From the NCBI GenBank assembly GCA_021234155.1, contig JAJEKV010000035.1, positions 6,106,068-6,170,067 of the forward strand: a stretch of 64,000 nt of DNA, given 5' to 3'. Within the stretch, counting starts at the first letter, position 1, and each line of letters begins with the position of its first letter. Of the stretch, positions 47,634 to 59,354 are shown in pieces. The position numbers were made by a program, and so were the translations under genes. A model generated the notes under the pieces. It did not search any database. It was not told where the DNA came from and was given only the letters and a program-made list of their open reading frames with translations. Origin of the DNA: Isoetes taiwanensis. Taxonomy: Eukaryota; Streptophyta; Lycopodiopsida; Isoetales; Isoetaceae.

Positions 47634-49163
47634 TCACTTCTTGCAAGCATTTAACAATAGCTTAGCCATCTCAAGTGGATCACCACACTTCATATGTCGT
47701 CTCTCTCTCACAACTATATCAGAAGAAAGCCCTGCTGTTTTGAACACATCGATGACGCGAGCAATAGATGGGCGATCCATGTGCACCAGCTCTCTATCCA
47801 TCATCATTTGGACCTTCATATATTGGATGATGTCCAATGTGCTAGAGTATCGGTCGGTTGGGTTTATCTCAACACACAACCCCATAAGCCGCATTGCCTG
47901 GACAAAATCAAGGAGCATCTCGTAAATGTAGCCCAGGGAATATATGTCAGATATCTCATGCCCCCATGATGCTTGGTCATCTGATGATGATGTAAAAACT
48001 CTCTTCTCCCACCAAGGATATCGCACCGTTCCATCTTGTAGTGTATAACGGCTCTTCAATATGGGCATTCGCTCCTTGCAAAAAAAACGGAGGGCCGTGT
48101 CCCAATCACCAATAGCCACCCACACATTTGTAAGGGAGTCATCAAAATGGAGTTTGACCCTTTTGCAATTGAGCTTTGTGTGTGTCCAACCTGGAGCGTG
48201 GATGGCATAGACTCCTTCTGCAAGAGCGAGAGCTATTTCGGGGCGTACTTATACGAGTCTCATTTTGGCTTTCCACTCCGCACTTATCTTCATATCAGCC
48301 CTTCTTGGAGCACTATGCATTGCATTTGACCATCTCCTATAAGAAGAGAATTGGCTCGGAAGATGGTCAAGTAATTCTGCAAAGGTTCCTCCATTCATGA
48401 ATGGCAGGACTACCATTGGTCCCTGTGGCTCATCTCCACAAAAGACCTCAGGGGCAAGTCCAAGGGGTGTGGCCAATGCTGGACTTGGGCTCTTGAAACG
48501 GATATACTTGTCAGCCAACAACCATGATGCAGCTCTATCTTGGCCTCTCCACACAATGCCAGTATAATAATCATCTTGATTAAAGTACAGGGTTCCCAAG
48601 ATCTGGATTTGGTATATTTGGCAGTCTTGTTTACTACCAATGCACTTTACAACTCCAACAGCATCCACAGGAATGCTGTCAATAAATGCAGCACATTTAT
48701 CATGAGCATGTAATGATAATCTAGCCCCTGCACCAATAGAGCTCCCACCATGGATAAGACTATCTAACTCCTTCACCTGCTCATCATTGAGACTGCTACT
48801 GGCCATCTTGTGATCTTTGCGTCGAACCTTTGCACTTCGCCACGAATTAGCCCATCGTCCCACGTATGCCTCAGCATAGGGGCTCATAAGTGGCACTTTA
48901 TACTTAAGTAGCATCCTCAATTCTGGCTCAGGATTGCAAACCCAAGACTTTAAGTTCTTTCTCATCATATCTTCCAACTTCGGACTCATGCTCTCGCCAC
49001 CTCCCACATAATTGAGACCGACATTCTTTCTCAAGCGATGCTACAAAGCGGTTAATTCGATCATCGGTTTGCATATGTCGTTCAAGGGTCGATCTGTGCG
49101 CATATTTGATTGATGAGGATCGCCTAATTTCACTAAGCATCTCTGTCCTTCTTGAGGCCATTT
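47634..49163 (-). pseudogene. Pseudokinase-like gene with one stop and one frameshift
   Basis: ATG 49163 follows an acceptor-like TTTGTAG and opens MASRRTEMLSEIRRSSSIKY. The frame shifts by one near 49034, then runs to a TAA at 48249-48251 and on in the same frame to 47634. The C-terminal half has kinase-like order: PMVVLPFMNGGTFAELLDHL (hinge and alphaD region), AEWKAKMRL, ALALAEGVYAIHAPGWTHTKLN (catalytic-loop position), IGDWDTA (DFG position), DIYSLGYIYEMLLD (subdomain IX), GLCVEINPTDRYSS (subdomain XI). The HRD Asp and DFG are not kept, so the ancestral product was already a pseudokinase or a very divergent kinase. No glycine loop or VAxK lysine is clear. The TAA could be a mutated CAA. 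Nothing shows its role; its place between transposons hints at a captured or transposon-borne gene. Confidence 0.6.
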
Positions 49164-49269
49164 TATGCCTACAAACAAAACAAAATAATGAATACAAAAG
49201 CCAAGCATGCACAAAAGTAAATGCAACATAATCGACAATATCAAACATGTATCTGGACCATATAATCAT

Positions 49270-49790
49270 TACTTATAACACGCCCTATGGCGACTAATAC
49301 CTTATCAGGCCCCCAAAAAAAAGCAAGAAAAAAAAAGAAGAAACAAGAAAAACTAAATAGGTTAGATTAGGGTATTGGACCCACGGTCAATTTACATTCG
49401 TATTACTAGTTAATTAGTTAGCAGATAGTCCCAAAATTTAGTTAACTTTTTTAACCAAAAACACTACCTAAACTTATCTTAGCACCTTGTTAGGATTAGT
49501 TAGCAAAATTAACGAAAAATTAACTAAATTAGAAATTAGCACTATAGAGGTCACTTTAAGTTTAGTTAATTGTACATATAATTTTTATGCCTTTGGCTAA
49601 CTTAACTAGACATGTTCGAAATAATTTAGTTAATTAGTTAAGTTATTTTTTTACCAACGCTTTTAGTGCGAATTAGTACTACATTAAGTTAGCCTAACCT
49701 ATTTTTTTTTTAACTAGCACGGGTGTGAAGGGAATCATCCAGTTACTGTTAACTTAACCTAGCCCTAGCTACCTCTAGCTAAAGCCCGAC
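49270..49790. other. Intergenic, no gene seen
   Basis: AT-rich with many 'gttagttaa' words from local tandem drift. No coding signal. Confidence 0.4.
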
Positions 49791-49800
49791 AATAAGCGTG

Positions 49801-50188
49801 AACTAAGGCCCGAACACCTGTCCTCCCCACTTTCGCGGTGGGAGCCGACCATGTCCTTGCCGTAGCCACATCTACCTAAGAATGAGAAGAAAAGTGGACT
49901 TGGACCCGGACACCTAGTCCTCTCCACGCAAGGTGGAGCCGACCGTGACCTTGAACAAGCCACTACAATTTTATTTTAAACCTAAAAAATAACAAGTGGA
50001 ACTGGAAGTGGACTTGAACCCGGGTACGTGGTCCTCTCCACTCTAGGTGGAGCCGACCGTGCCCTTGAACAAGCCACTCATTAACCTAGGAAACATTTAT
50101 GATTGTAGTGAAAGTGGACTTCGAACCCGGGTACATGGTCCTCCCCACTCTAGGTGGAGCCGACCCGTGCCCTTGAACAAGCCACTCC
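49801..50188 (-). repeat. Four tRNA-like ~72-nt units in tandem
   Basis: Copies at about 49801-49877, 49892-49963, 50007-50077 and 50111-50188, spaced 105-115 bp. Read on the minus strand each starts AGTGGCTTGTTCAAGG, has a hairpin CTCCAC-loop-GTGGAG in the anticodon-arm position, and ends with GGGTTCAAGTCCACTT. That end carries a B-box-like GGTTCAAGTCC and pairs its CCACT with the initial AGTGG. The length is that of a tRNA but a proper D-arm is not evident, so these look like tRNA-derived (SINE-like) units and not working tRNA genes. Confidence 0.45.
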
Positions 50189-50329
50189 ATCAATTTTTTT
50201 AACCTACTTAAAACTATAAAAATAAAATGCAAGTCACGATCAACTACTTACCAAAATAAGGACGCTGCGTGTACAAGATCCCAATCGGGTCCAAATCGTA
50301 ATAGAAAGGCTGCAAATAGTAACAAAGCA

Positions 50330-51175
50330 TTAGAGGAATAAGAACAAAGAAGAAAAAGATCGAAGAAGAAAAAGAAAGGAAAAAAAAAGGGGGGATAGAA
50401 AACAAGAGATAGAAATAAAACAAGAGAAAGAAATAAGAGAATAGAAGGGAAGAAATAAGGATAGAATAGAGAAGAAATAAGAGAAGAAACAAGAAAAGAA
50501 TGAAGAAAAATAAGAGGAAATAAGAGAAGGGAAGGGAATAGAATGGAAGGAAGAAATAAGGAAGGGAAAGAAAAGGATCGAATGGAAAGTGAGGAAGAAA
50601 TGTGAAGAATAAGAAACAAATGAAGAATGAAGAAATGAAATTAAAAAGAATGAAGAATAAGAAATGAAAAAAATGAAGAATAAGGAAGGGAAGAGAAGAA
50701 AGAAATGAGGGAGGGAGGGAAAAAGAATTAGGAATGAGAAAGCATGAGAAAGAATGGAAATGAGAAACAAATGAGAAAGCATGAGAAAAGAAATGAAAAG
50801 AAATGAGAAAGCGTGAGAAAAGAAGCCAGGTGACCAAAAATGAGAAAGCAAGAAATGAGAAAGAATGAGGAAGAATGAGAAAGAGTGAGGAATAAAGAAT
50901 GAGAAAACATGAGGAAGAAAGAAATGAGAAAGAATGAGGAAGAAAGAATGAGAAAGAAATGAGGAAAATTCAAAATATGGGAAGAAAAAGAATGAGGAAA
51001 GAATGAAGCATGGAAGAAGGAGGAAGAAATGAAGCATGAGGAAGAATGAGGAAGAAATGAAGCATGAGAAAGAAAGAAGGAGGAAGAAAAATGAATGAGG
51101 CATGGAAGAATGGGAAGAAAAAAAAAATCAAGAACAAAGAAGAAGAGGAAGGAAAGGAAACCAAAAAAGAGGAAG
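50330..51175. repeat. Purine-rich (GA) tract
   Basis: About 850 bp in which the plus strand is almost only A and G, built from 'aagaatgagaaagaaatgagg' type words. Open frames on the minus strand (Phe/Ser/Leu-rich) are compositional. Like the pyrimidine tract at 4.15-6.1 kb it is strand-asymmetric, but the words differ. Confidence 0.85.
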
Positions 51176-51240
51176 GTTGGGCATGCACCATTCAATCCAA
51201 AAACCTATTCAATCTAAAAAACATGATATACTAACCTTAG

Positions 51241-54200
51241 AATAAAACCTTGCGGGTAGACAAGTTACTAATCCATGTCAAATAGCCCAAGAACCTCGAA
51301 AAAGTAGGGCAAAAACCCTTCTAAGTTCCGGAAAAAGCCGGGTTTCGTCAGTTCAAAAAATTACCAAGTATAGCGTCGCATGCGGCGTCAACCCCAAGTA
51401 CAACTTGTCCCACAAACTATTTCAAATTAGCTAACCCTTTGACCTAGACCTTCTCGGCGTATTTTGTTATAGCGGCGTTATTGTTTTGGATTAGGATCTT
51501 TTTTTTTGTGAAGCTTATTTTTCATTTGTCCCTAGGCTTATTTGAACAAAACGCCCCAGGATCCTTGAGCGGAGAGGGCAGGATTCAAACTCGAATATAT
51601 AGGGTTCCCCTTGCTCCATATTCTCGGGTGTTCTTCGGCCAGGTCCCATCCCAGTTCCGGTGCAAGGACGGCCCCCTCGAGAAACCCTTTTGAACGTCTC
51701 CCGGGGGTTTACGTTTTGGACTCTCCCTCTCTTGGTGGCCATTCAAAGTGACCTTGTTTGACTTGGGGAAGGGTGCGGTCATGCTTGGACCCAAAAATCC
51801 CCGGCTGCTGCTTGACCGTTTCCTCTCCCCAAGGCCACGGGGGGCCTCCCTCGGACCTTATCCGAAAATTTTGGAAATTTTCGGCGTTGCCCTTTGGTGA
51901 TGACCATAGAAGCCAGCTGACCCCAAAACCATAATTTAATTCCATGCCATGCATTAACTACGAATTTATAAACCATAAATGCAATAAAATGCATAACTAA
52001 AAAGAGTGCATCGAAAAAAGGCGAGTCTTTGACCGGGGGGCAACAAAGGCGGTTGCTTGCGGACACATTAAAAAATTTTCACTTGGAAACTATGAAGCAA
52101 TCTTTCATCAAAACATTCTACAATTGTTTTGATCTTTGAGAAACAAAACCATCATCAAGCAACCAAATTCATTACAAGTTAGTTATGCCATCCATGTCAA
52201 ATAGCTTTAGGGAAGCGAGTAAAACCAAAACAAAAACCCTTCTAGAATTCATTCTAAGTCCATGGGGTTTATATTCTCAATGCAATCTTAGACCAAGTAT
52301 AACGTCCAGTGAGCCAAAGGTCAACCCCAAGTACAACGATCCCACAAACTCCATTCCTTTGACCTTAGCTAACCCTTTGACCTAGACCTTCTCAGAAAAT
52401 TTGAAAATTGGGTTGTGTCTTGGAGATGGGTTAGGAATCCAGTAACAAAAAAATCAGAATTTATTTTAGGTACAATGCATTAATTAGCGAATTTATGAAT
52501 GTCTTGCCAGCTGCAAAAGCCCCCGACTTCTACTTGCCACATCGGGAGGAGGACAGACCCAAACTCCGCTCGTCGGTTCCCCTTGCTCCGTATTCTCGGC
52601 TGCGGCTTCTCGGCAGGTCCCAAGTGCAGCAGACCAAGTCTCGGCCCCAAAATGCAAACCCTTCTAGAACACGGCAACCCACGGGGTTTCGTTTTGGAGG
52701 CCCTCTCCTTGTCGGATTTGGGCGGGACCTTGCGCCCGTGACTTGGCGTGGAGTGGGGGTGTTGATGCTAAACCGCGGACCCTAAAATCCCCGGAGTCTT
52801 TGCCCGAATTTCCCTCCCCAAGGCCACAGGGGCCGGGGCGGGCGACCTCCCCTCTCGGAATCGCGATTTGACTCTGCCAATGGACTCGGAACGTCGGCGT
52901 TGCCCTAGGGACCAAGTTACGTGGCGAAGACCAAAACTTCGGCCCCAAAACAAAAACCCTTCTAGAATCGGCAAGTCCACGGGGTTTTACGTTTTGGAGG
53001 CCCTCTCCTGTCGGATTTGGTGGGACCTTGCACCGTATCTTGACATGGAGTGGGGGTGTTGGCGCTTGAGCTGGGACCCTAAACTCCCGGGAAGTTGCTT
53101 GCCCCGAATTGATTCATTACAAGTTAATTATGCCATCCATGTCAAATAGCTTTAGGGGCGGTCCGTTGAACAAGGGCATTCTCTCTATCCATATGCCTTG
53201 ATCTTTGAAACACAACCATCATCACAAGCAACCAAATCTAACCCCCAACCGCACTAGTCTTTTTGCTTTTACGTAATCATTTATCTTCATTCTAGTAGTT
53301 ATGATGCTTTTACGTAATCATTTATCTTCATTCTAATAGTTATGATGCTTATATTCTCAATGCAATCTTAGACCAAGTATAGCGTCCAAATGAGCCAAGG
53401 TCAACCCCAAGTACAACGATCCCACAAACTCCATTCCTTTGACCTTAGCTAACCCTTTGACCTAGACCTTCTCAGAAAATTTGAAAATTGGGTTGTGTCT
53501 TTGGAGATGGGTTAGGAATCCGGTGGCAAAAAATCAGAATTTATTTTCGTACAATGCATTAATTGCGAATTTATGAATGTCTTGCCACTCCAAAAAGCCC
53601 CCGACTTCTACTTGCCACATCGGGAGGAGGACGGGCCCAAACTCCAGCTCCGTCAGTTCCCCTTGCTCCGTATTCACCGGCTTCGGCTTCTCGGCCAGTC
53701 CCAAGTGCAGCAGACCAAGTCTCGGCCCCAAAATGCAAACCCTTCTAGAACACGGCAGCCCACGGGGTTTTCGTTTTGGAGGCCCTCTCCTTGTCGGTTG
53801 GCGGGACCTTGCGCCCGTGACTTGGCGTGGAGTGGGGGTGTTGGCTAGAAACCGCGGACCCTAAAATCCCCGGCTGCTTGCCCCGAATTTCCTCTCCCCA
53901 AGGCCACGGGGCCGGGCCAGGCGACCTCCCTCTCGGAATCTGCGATTTGACTCTGCCAATGGACTCGAGCATCGGCGTTGCCCAGGGACCAAGTTACGTG
54001 GCGAAGACCAAAACTTCGGCCCCCAAAACAAAAACCCTTCTAGAATCGGCAAGTCCGCGGGGTTTCGTTTGGAGGCCCTCTCCTTGTCATATTTGGTGGG
54101 ACCTTGCACCAGTATCTTGACATGGAGTGGGGGTGTTGGCCTTGAGCTGGGACCCTAAACTCCCCGGAAGTTGCTTGCCCCGAATTGAGTTCATTACAAG

Positions 54201-55840
54201 TTAATTATGCCATCCATGTCAAATAGCTTTAGGGGCGATCCGTTGAACAAGGGCATTCTCTCTATCCATATGCCTTGATCTTTGAAACACAACCATCATC
54301 ACAAGCAACCAAATCTAACCCCCCCAACCCGCACTAGTCTTTTGCTTTTACGTAATCATTTATCTTCATTCTAGTAGTTATGATGCTTTTCTGTAATCAT
54401 TTATCTTCATTCTAATAGTTATGATGCTTATATTCTCAATGCAATCTTAGACCAAGTATAACGTCCAGCGAGCCAAGGTCAACCCCAAGTACAACGATCC
54501 CACAAACTCCATTCCTTTGACCTTAGCTAACCCTTTGACCTAGACCTTCTCCGAAAATTTCGAAAATTGGGTTGTGTCTTTGGAGATGGGTTAGGAATCC
54601 AGTGGCAAAAATCAGAATTTATTTTCGTACAATGCATTAATTGCGAATTTATGAATGTCTTGCCACTCCAAAAGCGCCCCCCGACTTCTACTTGCCACAT
54701 CGGGAGGAGGACAGGCCCAAACTCCGCTCCGTCATTTCCCCTTGCTCCGTATTCTCGGCTGCAGCTTCTCGGCCAGGTCCCAAGTGCAACAGACCAAGTC
54801 TCGGCCCCCAAAATGCAAACCCTTCTAGAACCTGGCAACCCACAGGGTTTACGTTTTGGAGGCCCTCTCCTTGTCAGATTCGGGCGGGACCTTGCGCCGT
54901 GACTTGACGTGGAGTGGGGGTGTTGATGCTAGAGCACGGACCCTAAAATCCCGGAAGCTGCTTGCCCGATTTCCTCTCCCCAAGGCCACAGGGGCGGGGC
55001 GGGCGACCTCCCCTCTCCGGAATCTGCGATTTGACTCTGCCAATGGACTCGGAGCGTCGGCGTTGCCCTAGGGACCAAGTTACGTGGCGAAGAAGAAAAC
55101 TTCGGCCCCCAAAACAAAAACCCTTCTAGAATCGGCAAGTCCGCGGGGTTTTACGTTTGGGAGGCCCTCTCCTTGTCATATTTGGTGGGACCTTGCAAGT
55201 ATCTTGACATGGAGTGGGGGTGTTGGCCTTGAGCTGGGACCCTAAACTCCCCAGGAAGTTGCTTGCCCAATTGATTCATTACAAGTTAATTATGCCATCC
55301 ATGTCAAATAGCTTTAGGGGCGATCCGTTGAACAAGGGCATTCTCTCTATCCATATGCCTTGATCTTTGAAACACAACCATCATCACAAACAACCAAATC
55401 TAACCCCCCCAACCCGCACTAGTCTTTTGCTTTTACGTAATCATTTATCTTCATTCTAGTAGTTATGATGCTTTTACGTAATCATTTATCTTCATTCTAA
55501 TAGTTATGATGCTTATATTCTCAATGCAATCTTAGACCAAGTATAACGTCCAAACAGCCAAGGTCAACCCCAAGTACAACGATCCCACAAACTCCATTCC
55601 TTTGACCTTAGCTAACCCTTTGAGCTAGACCTTCTCAGAAAATTTAGAAAATTGGGTTGTGTCTTTGGAGATGGGTTAGGAATCCAGTGGCAAAAATCAG
55701 AATTTATTTTCGTACAATGCATTAATTGTGAATTTATGAATGTCTTGCCAGCGCAAAAGCGCCCCCCGACTTCTACTTGCCACATCGGAGGAGGACAGAC
55801 CCAAACTCAAGCTCCGTCCAGTTCCCCTTGCTCCGTATTC
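51241..55840. repeat. 1.08-kb tandem repeat, about four and a half copies
   Basis: The word ggttgtgtct(t)tggagatggg recurs at 52411, 53491, 54570 and 55655, i.e. every 1080, 1079 and 1085 bp. A diverged partial copy precedes it (51241-52380). Within a unit two ~300-bp halves are related (both with cccttctaga, cacggggttt and ggaggccctctcc), and a 40-bp piece (tttacgtaatcatttatcttcattcta) is doubled near 53270, 54350 and 55435. All open frames here are repeats of each other without family signals. The last unit is cut at 55840 by the CACTA insertion. Confidence 0.9.
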
Positions 55841-55850
55841 CACTAGGGAT

Positions 55851-57035
55851 GCGTCGGCGTCCAACGGCGTCAGCGTCGTCGATATGAAACGCCCGGACCG
55901 TCGTCGTTGATCAACGACATCGTCGTTAGCGGCGACAGCGTCGTTCGGCGTCGTTCAACGGCCGGTCATCGAGTGGCCCGTTAATGCGGCTGCGTGGCAT
56001 GGATGCTAACGCCGTGGCGGGGCCTTAAGTATCAAACCGTCGGCTAGCGTCGTTCAGCGGCGGTCATCAAGACTGGCGTCGCTTCCGGGTTATGCAAGGG
56101 AAATGGAAGTTGCCAAAATTTGGCGACTTTCGCGTGTCAAGGCAGCGGTACGTCTTGCGTGGATTGAGCGGCGTCGCTGCTTGGTGGCGTGTCACGTCAC
56201 CACGCCTCGTGGCATGAATGGCGGTGCCAAGCTGGCTGCTGCGTCAATCAAGATACGTCGGCTTAAGCGTCGTTTAGGCGTCCGCAGCGAAGGAATTTTT
56301 TTGCCAAATAAAAGCCTAGCCTAACCTAACCTACATCCACGTTATAAGTGGATCCATCGATAGGTAGCATTATTATTCTTTTTTTGAGTGTTCTTCCCCA
56401 TCTTGCTATAATGGTCCCGCGGTTGAAGACCACCCCGCAGCGATATGTTCCTTCTAGCGATAATCCTCCTCCTCCAAGGAAGACAACTCCGGCAACCCCG
56501 CTTCTCCGTGAGAACCCTCCTTCACCATCGTGGCAAAGATGAGTGAAAAGGAGCTTCGATTGCACTAACATCCGGGCGTTCCATGCGGGGAACGGTGAGT
56601 AGAATGGCTCCACCGAGGCAAACAAAGAGAAAACGACATTAATGGTGCGGATAATGATGCAAATGGTTGCATCAAACCGCCACGCGTCTCGATGGACATA
56701 AGTAATGTATAAGCTTTTTTTTTTATGAATGGAAACAATAAGTTTTTTATCTATTTGTGTTGTCGTTGTATAAGCTTATTTTATGAATAGGAACAATCAA
56801 ATTATTTTTATTTATTTGTGTTATTTGTATTGTATGTTGTTTTACGTTATGTTAAACAATCACGGTTGGTGGTTTTACGGCGTTATGATCATTTGGCGTC
56901 GTTAAACGGCGCTATGATCATCGGCGTGGCATATGAGGGGCATCGACGGCGCCAAGCTGATGTGGCATGCCTGGGTGTCGGTCGGCGTCGGCTTGGCGTC
57001 GTTAACGGCGTCTCCTGAGGCGTCGATAAACAACG
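55851..57035. repeat. Subterminal CGTCG/GGCGTC repeats of the CACTA element
   Basis: Dense ggcgtc, cgtcgtt, aacggcgtc and aacgac words on both strands in 55851-56290, and again at 56870-57035 after an AT-rich gap. Related words recur at 63425-63545 (gacgccgctgaacg, aaacgacgctcg). In CACTA elements such motifs bind the accessory protein TNPA; that is family knowledge. The high CpG content contrasts with the flanks. Confidence 0.7.
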
Positions 57036-57483
57036 TCACATATGGCGGAACCCTTCCGGGTTATTTACTTTTATTTTCACTTCGTTTGTTTTGATTTTTT
57101 GCGCCGTGGGTCTTCATAAGGTAAGATCTCTGCTTTAATCTTTGTGTTAGAGTTAAACACCTCCAAATGCTAATAGATTAGAAGATTGAATCTTGAAAGT
57201 ATGTTAAAAAACTTGAGGGATGCATGATCAAAGTATCGGGTCGGTTCCATCCCGAATGGAGAAGACTAAATGTATCGGGTTTATGCACTCGAACGAAGTT
57301 TCAATCTTCATAGATTACAAAAGATTTGAAAGGTTGCGTGAATATAAAGTGTTTGGTCGCATTTCAAATGGAAGGACTAGATGTATCGGGTTCGGGCACC
57401 CTTCAATCAAATGCTTTTAAATATCATAAACGTTGTATGAATCGAATCTTAAGAATAAACATTTGATAAAATCATGAAAAAAC

Positions 57484-58900
57484 ATGGATATTTATAATTA
57501 TTATATTATTACATGGTTTTTATTAATATTTTTATTGTTTACTAGAAAAACAACATGGACGAACGTCGAGAAGGAATTTGAACGTAGTGAGAGAGGCGAA
57601 GCTTTGAGAAAGTTACATGGCGACTTGCGCAAGAATGTTACCCCAACAATTGCCACAAATAGTCCAATTAGACCCAGTGGACCTAGTCTTCCTAGAGGCT
57701 GGGGTGGTGTGCATGAAATGAATGCCGCCGATGTATGTACCATAAACATGTTTCGAATGATTAGTTAACTTTATATCTTGATGTTATTTTTTTTTTTGAC
57801 TTGTAATTTTGATTTAGAGCTACGAATTGTTAGATGTGCAAAGGACAAATAAAACGGATGAGAAAGCATCCTCGACCATGTTGAGAAATATGGTGAATGC
57901 GGAGACAAATCCAAATGATTAGGGCCTTTATGTGGGGGTATTCCAACGGTATAATACACGAATCTTATGAACGATAATCAACGGCCTTTCATGTACTTGA
58001 ATCGATGTCTTAACTTAGTTTGCTTGTATTTTTGTTAGGAAGAAATTGAGAATGAAGTGAGCTCGGCGCGATATATAGATTTTTGGGGTTATGTTGTCAT
58101 TGGAAGTAGATGATGTTGATACTATGAATGCGTTCATAGAAAACCCCTACAAAAAAAAAGCCATCAACTTCCTCAAAAGAGTATCCCATTACGTGATAGA
58201 ACTTCGTCGTGCAATAGCCGTTGCCAAGATTGGAGGAATGACAATGTTCATCAAAAATGGAATGTACTAGATCATGTCGAAGAAAAATAATCTTCCACCT
58301 TCACTAGTCCATTTGGTCCAGCCCTTCTGAGGATAAAAGATGCGAAGAAATTCAATGCATGGCCTAGAGGCAAGCCAATTATTTATGGGGAGCAATTTAC
58401 ATATTGGGGCAGGGGCATACATGATTAAAATAGTCCGTCCCGGTGCTGGCTCGATTATATATTATGACTAGTGTGAAAGTCAAAGATGGTAACAACGTCC
58501 TTTAATGCCATATGTAGGTCCCGAATATAACCTCCGGACACTTGGCATAAATTGAGTAAGCATCGATGGCGCATGCTCATCTATGGCCTAAATTCAAATG
58601 CACCCAACAATATCCAAGCCCGGTGACTCACGCATAAGCTTCACATATATTGATGGTCGCCCTCGCTTGCATGGAAACCTTTGTCGCTTTTATTAATAGT
58701 TTCTATCGAGAATCCTGAAGTACCAATTGTGAATTTGTCGAGGCAAACAAAGACCAAGAAGATTTTTTAGCGTAAAATTGACGGGAGATATATCATGGTT
58801 TATGCTAAAAAACTTTGTGTATTGGTGATGAATTGTTCATTGAATATGAATACGGTGAGACCAATACCGGAGGTCCTTTGATGATGTACTCAAATTACTC
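57484..58900 (+). pseudogene. CACTA upstream ORF with a SET-domain-like stretch
   Basis: 57548-57736 codes TWTNVEKEFERSERGEALRK and onward to HEMNAAD, followed by a donor GTATGT and an acceptor near 57820. 58640-58890 holds, across three one-base frame changes and a stop, SFTYIDGRPRLHGNLCRF, INSF, TNCEFVEAN, DGRYIMVYAKK and IGDELFIEYEYGE. This order (GN-x-x-RFINS, NCEF, a-K-x-x-x-IGDEL-x-x-x-Y) is that of the SET lysine-methyltransferase core: GNxxRFINHS ... NxEF ... ixxGEELxxDYG. The SET start region (GxG) is not clear. I do not know a CACTA family with SET, so this may be a captured host exon set. Unrecognised text fills 57960-58600. Confidence 0.45.
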
Positions 58901-59354
58901 ATATAATTTTTGTCGGAATGCACCATTTTCTTCTTCTTCTTGAATTCTTCTTCTTCTTCTCTTGGAATGAGATTGCACATATTGAAAGATAAATGTGTAT
59001 TATATCTTCAATATATGCTTTGATTATGACATAAAATTTATATTTAGCTTCGTTATTAAATGCTTAAAATTTAACAAACACGGGCTCTCAATGTATGTAT
59101 CAATCACGCATATATTTCGCTTTACCGGACGCGGGGTAGGCAAGTGGATATAAGACCACATCCAAGCCGCATGAATTGGCGACATCAAAAGTCATTCGGA
59201 TAGCGAAATTAGAATACATTGAGCAAATGGTACAAACACATGGCACAACGCATAATGAAGAGTACAATGATGAAGATGAACATGAATAATGATGATGAAG
59301 ATGATGACAATGCTCCTATGGGCGACTTCATGGAAGTTGAAGAACCCATAGTTC

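Noticed and set aside
49801-50188. Functional tRNA genes
   Set aside because: No convincing D-arm or intact anticodon loop of seven bases; kept as tRNA-like repeats only.
50330-51103. Phe/Ser-rich minus-strand open frames, membrane-protein-like
   Set aside because: Product of the GA-rich tract on the other strand; low complexity in every frame.
52480-55846. Proline/serine-rich frames of about 60-110 codons
   Set aside because: Copies of one repeat unit; frames change between copies by indels, so no coding constraint.
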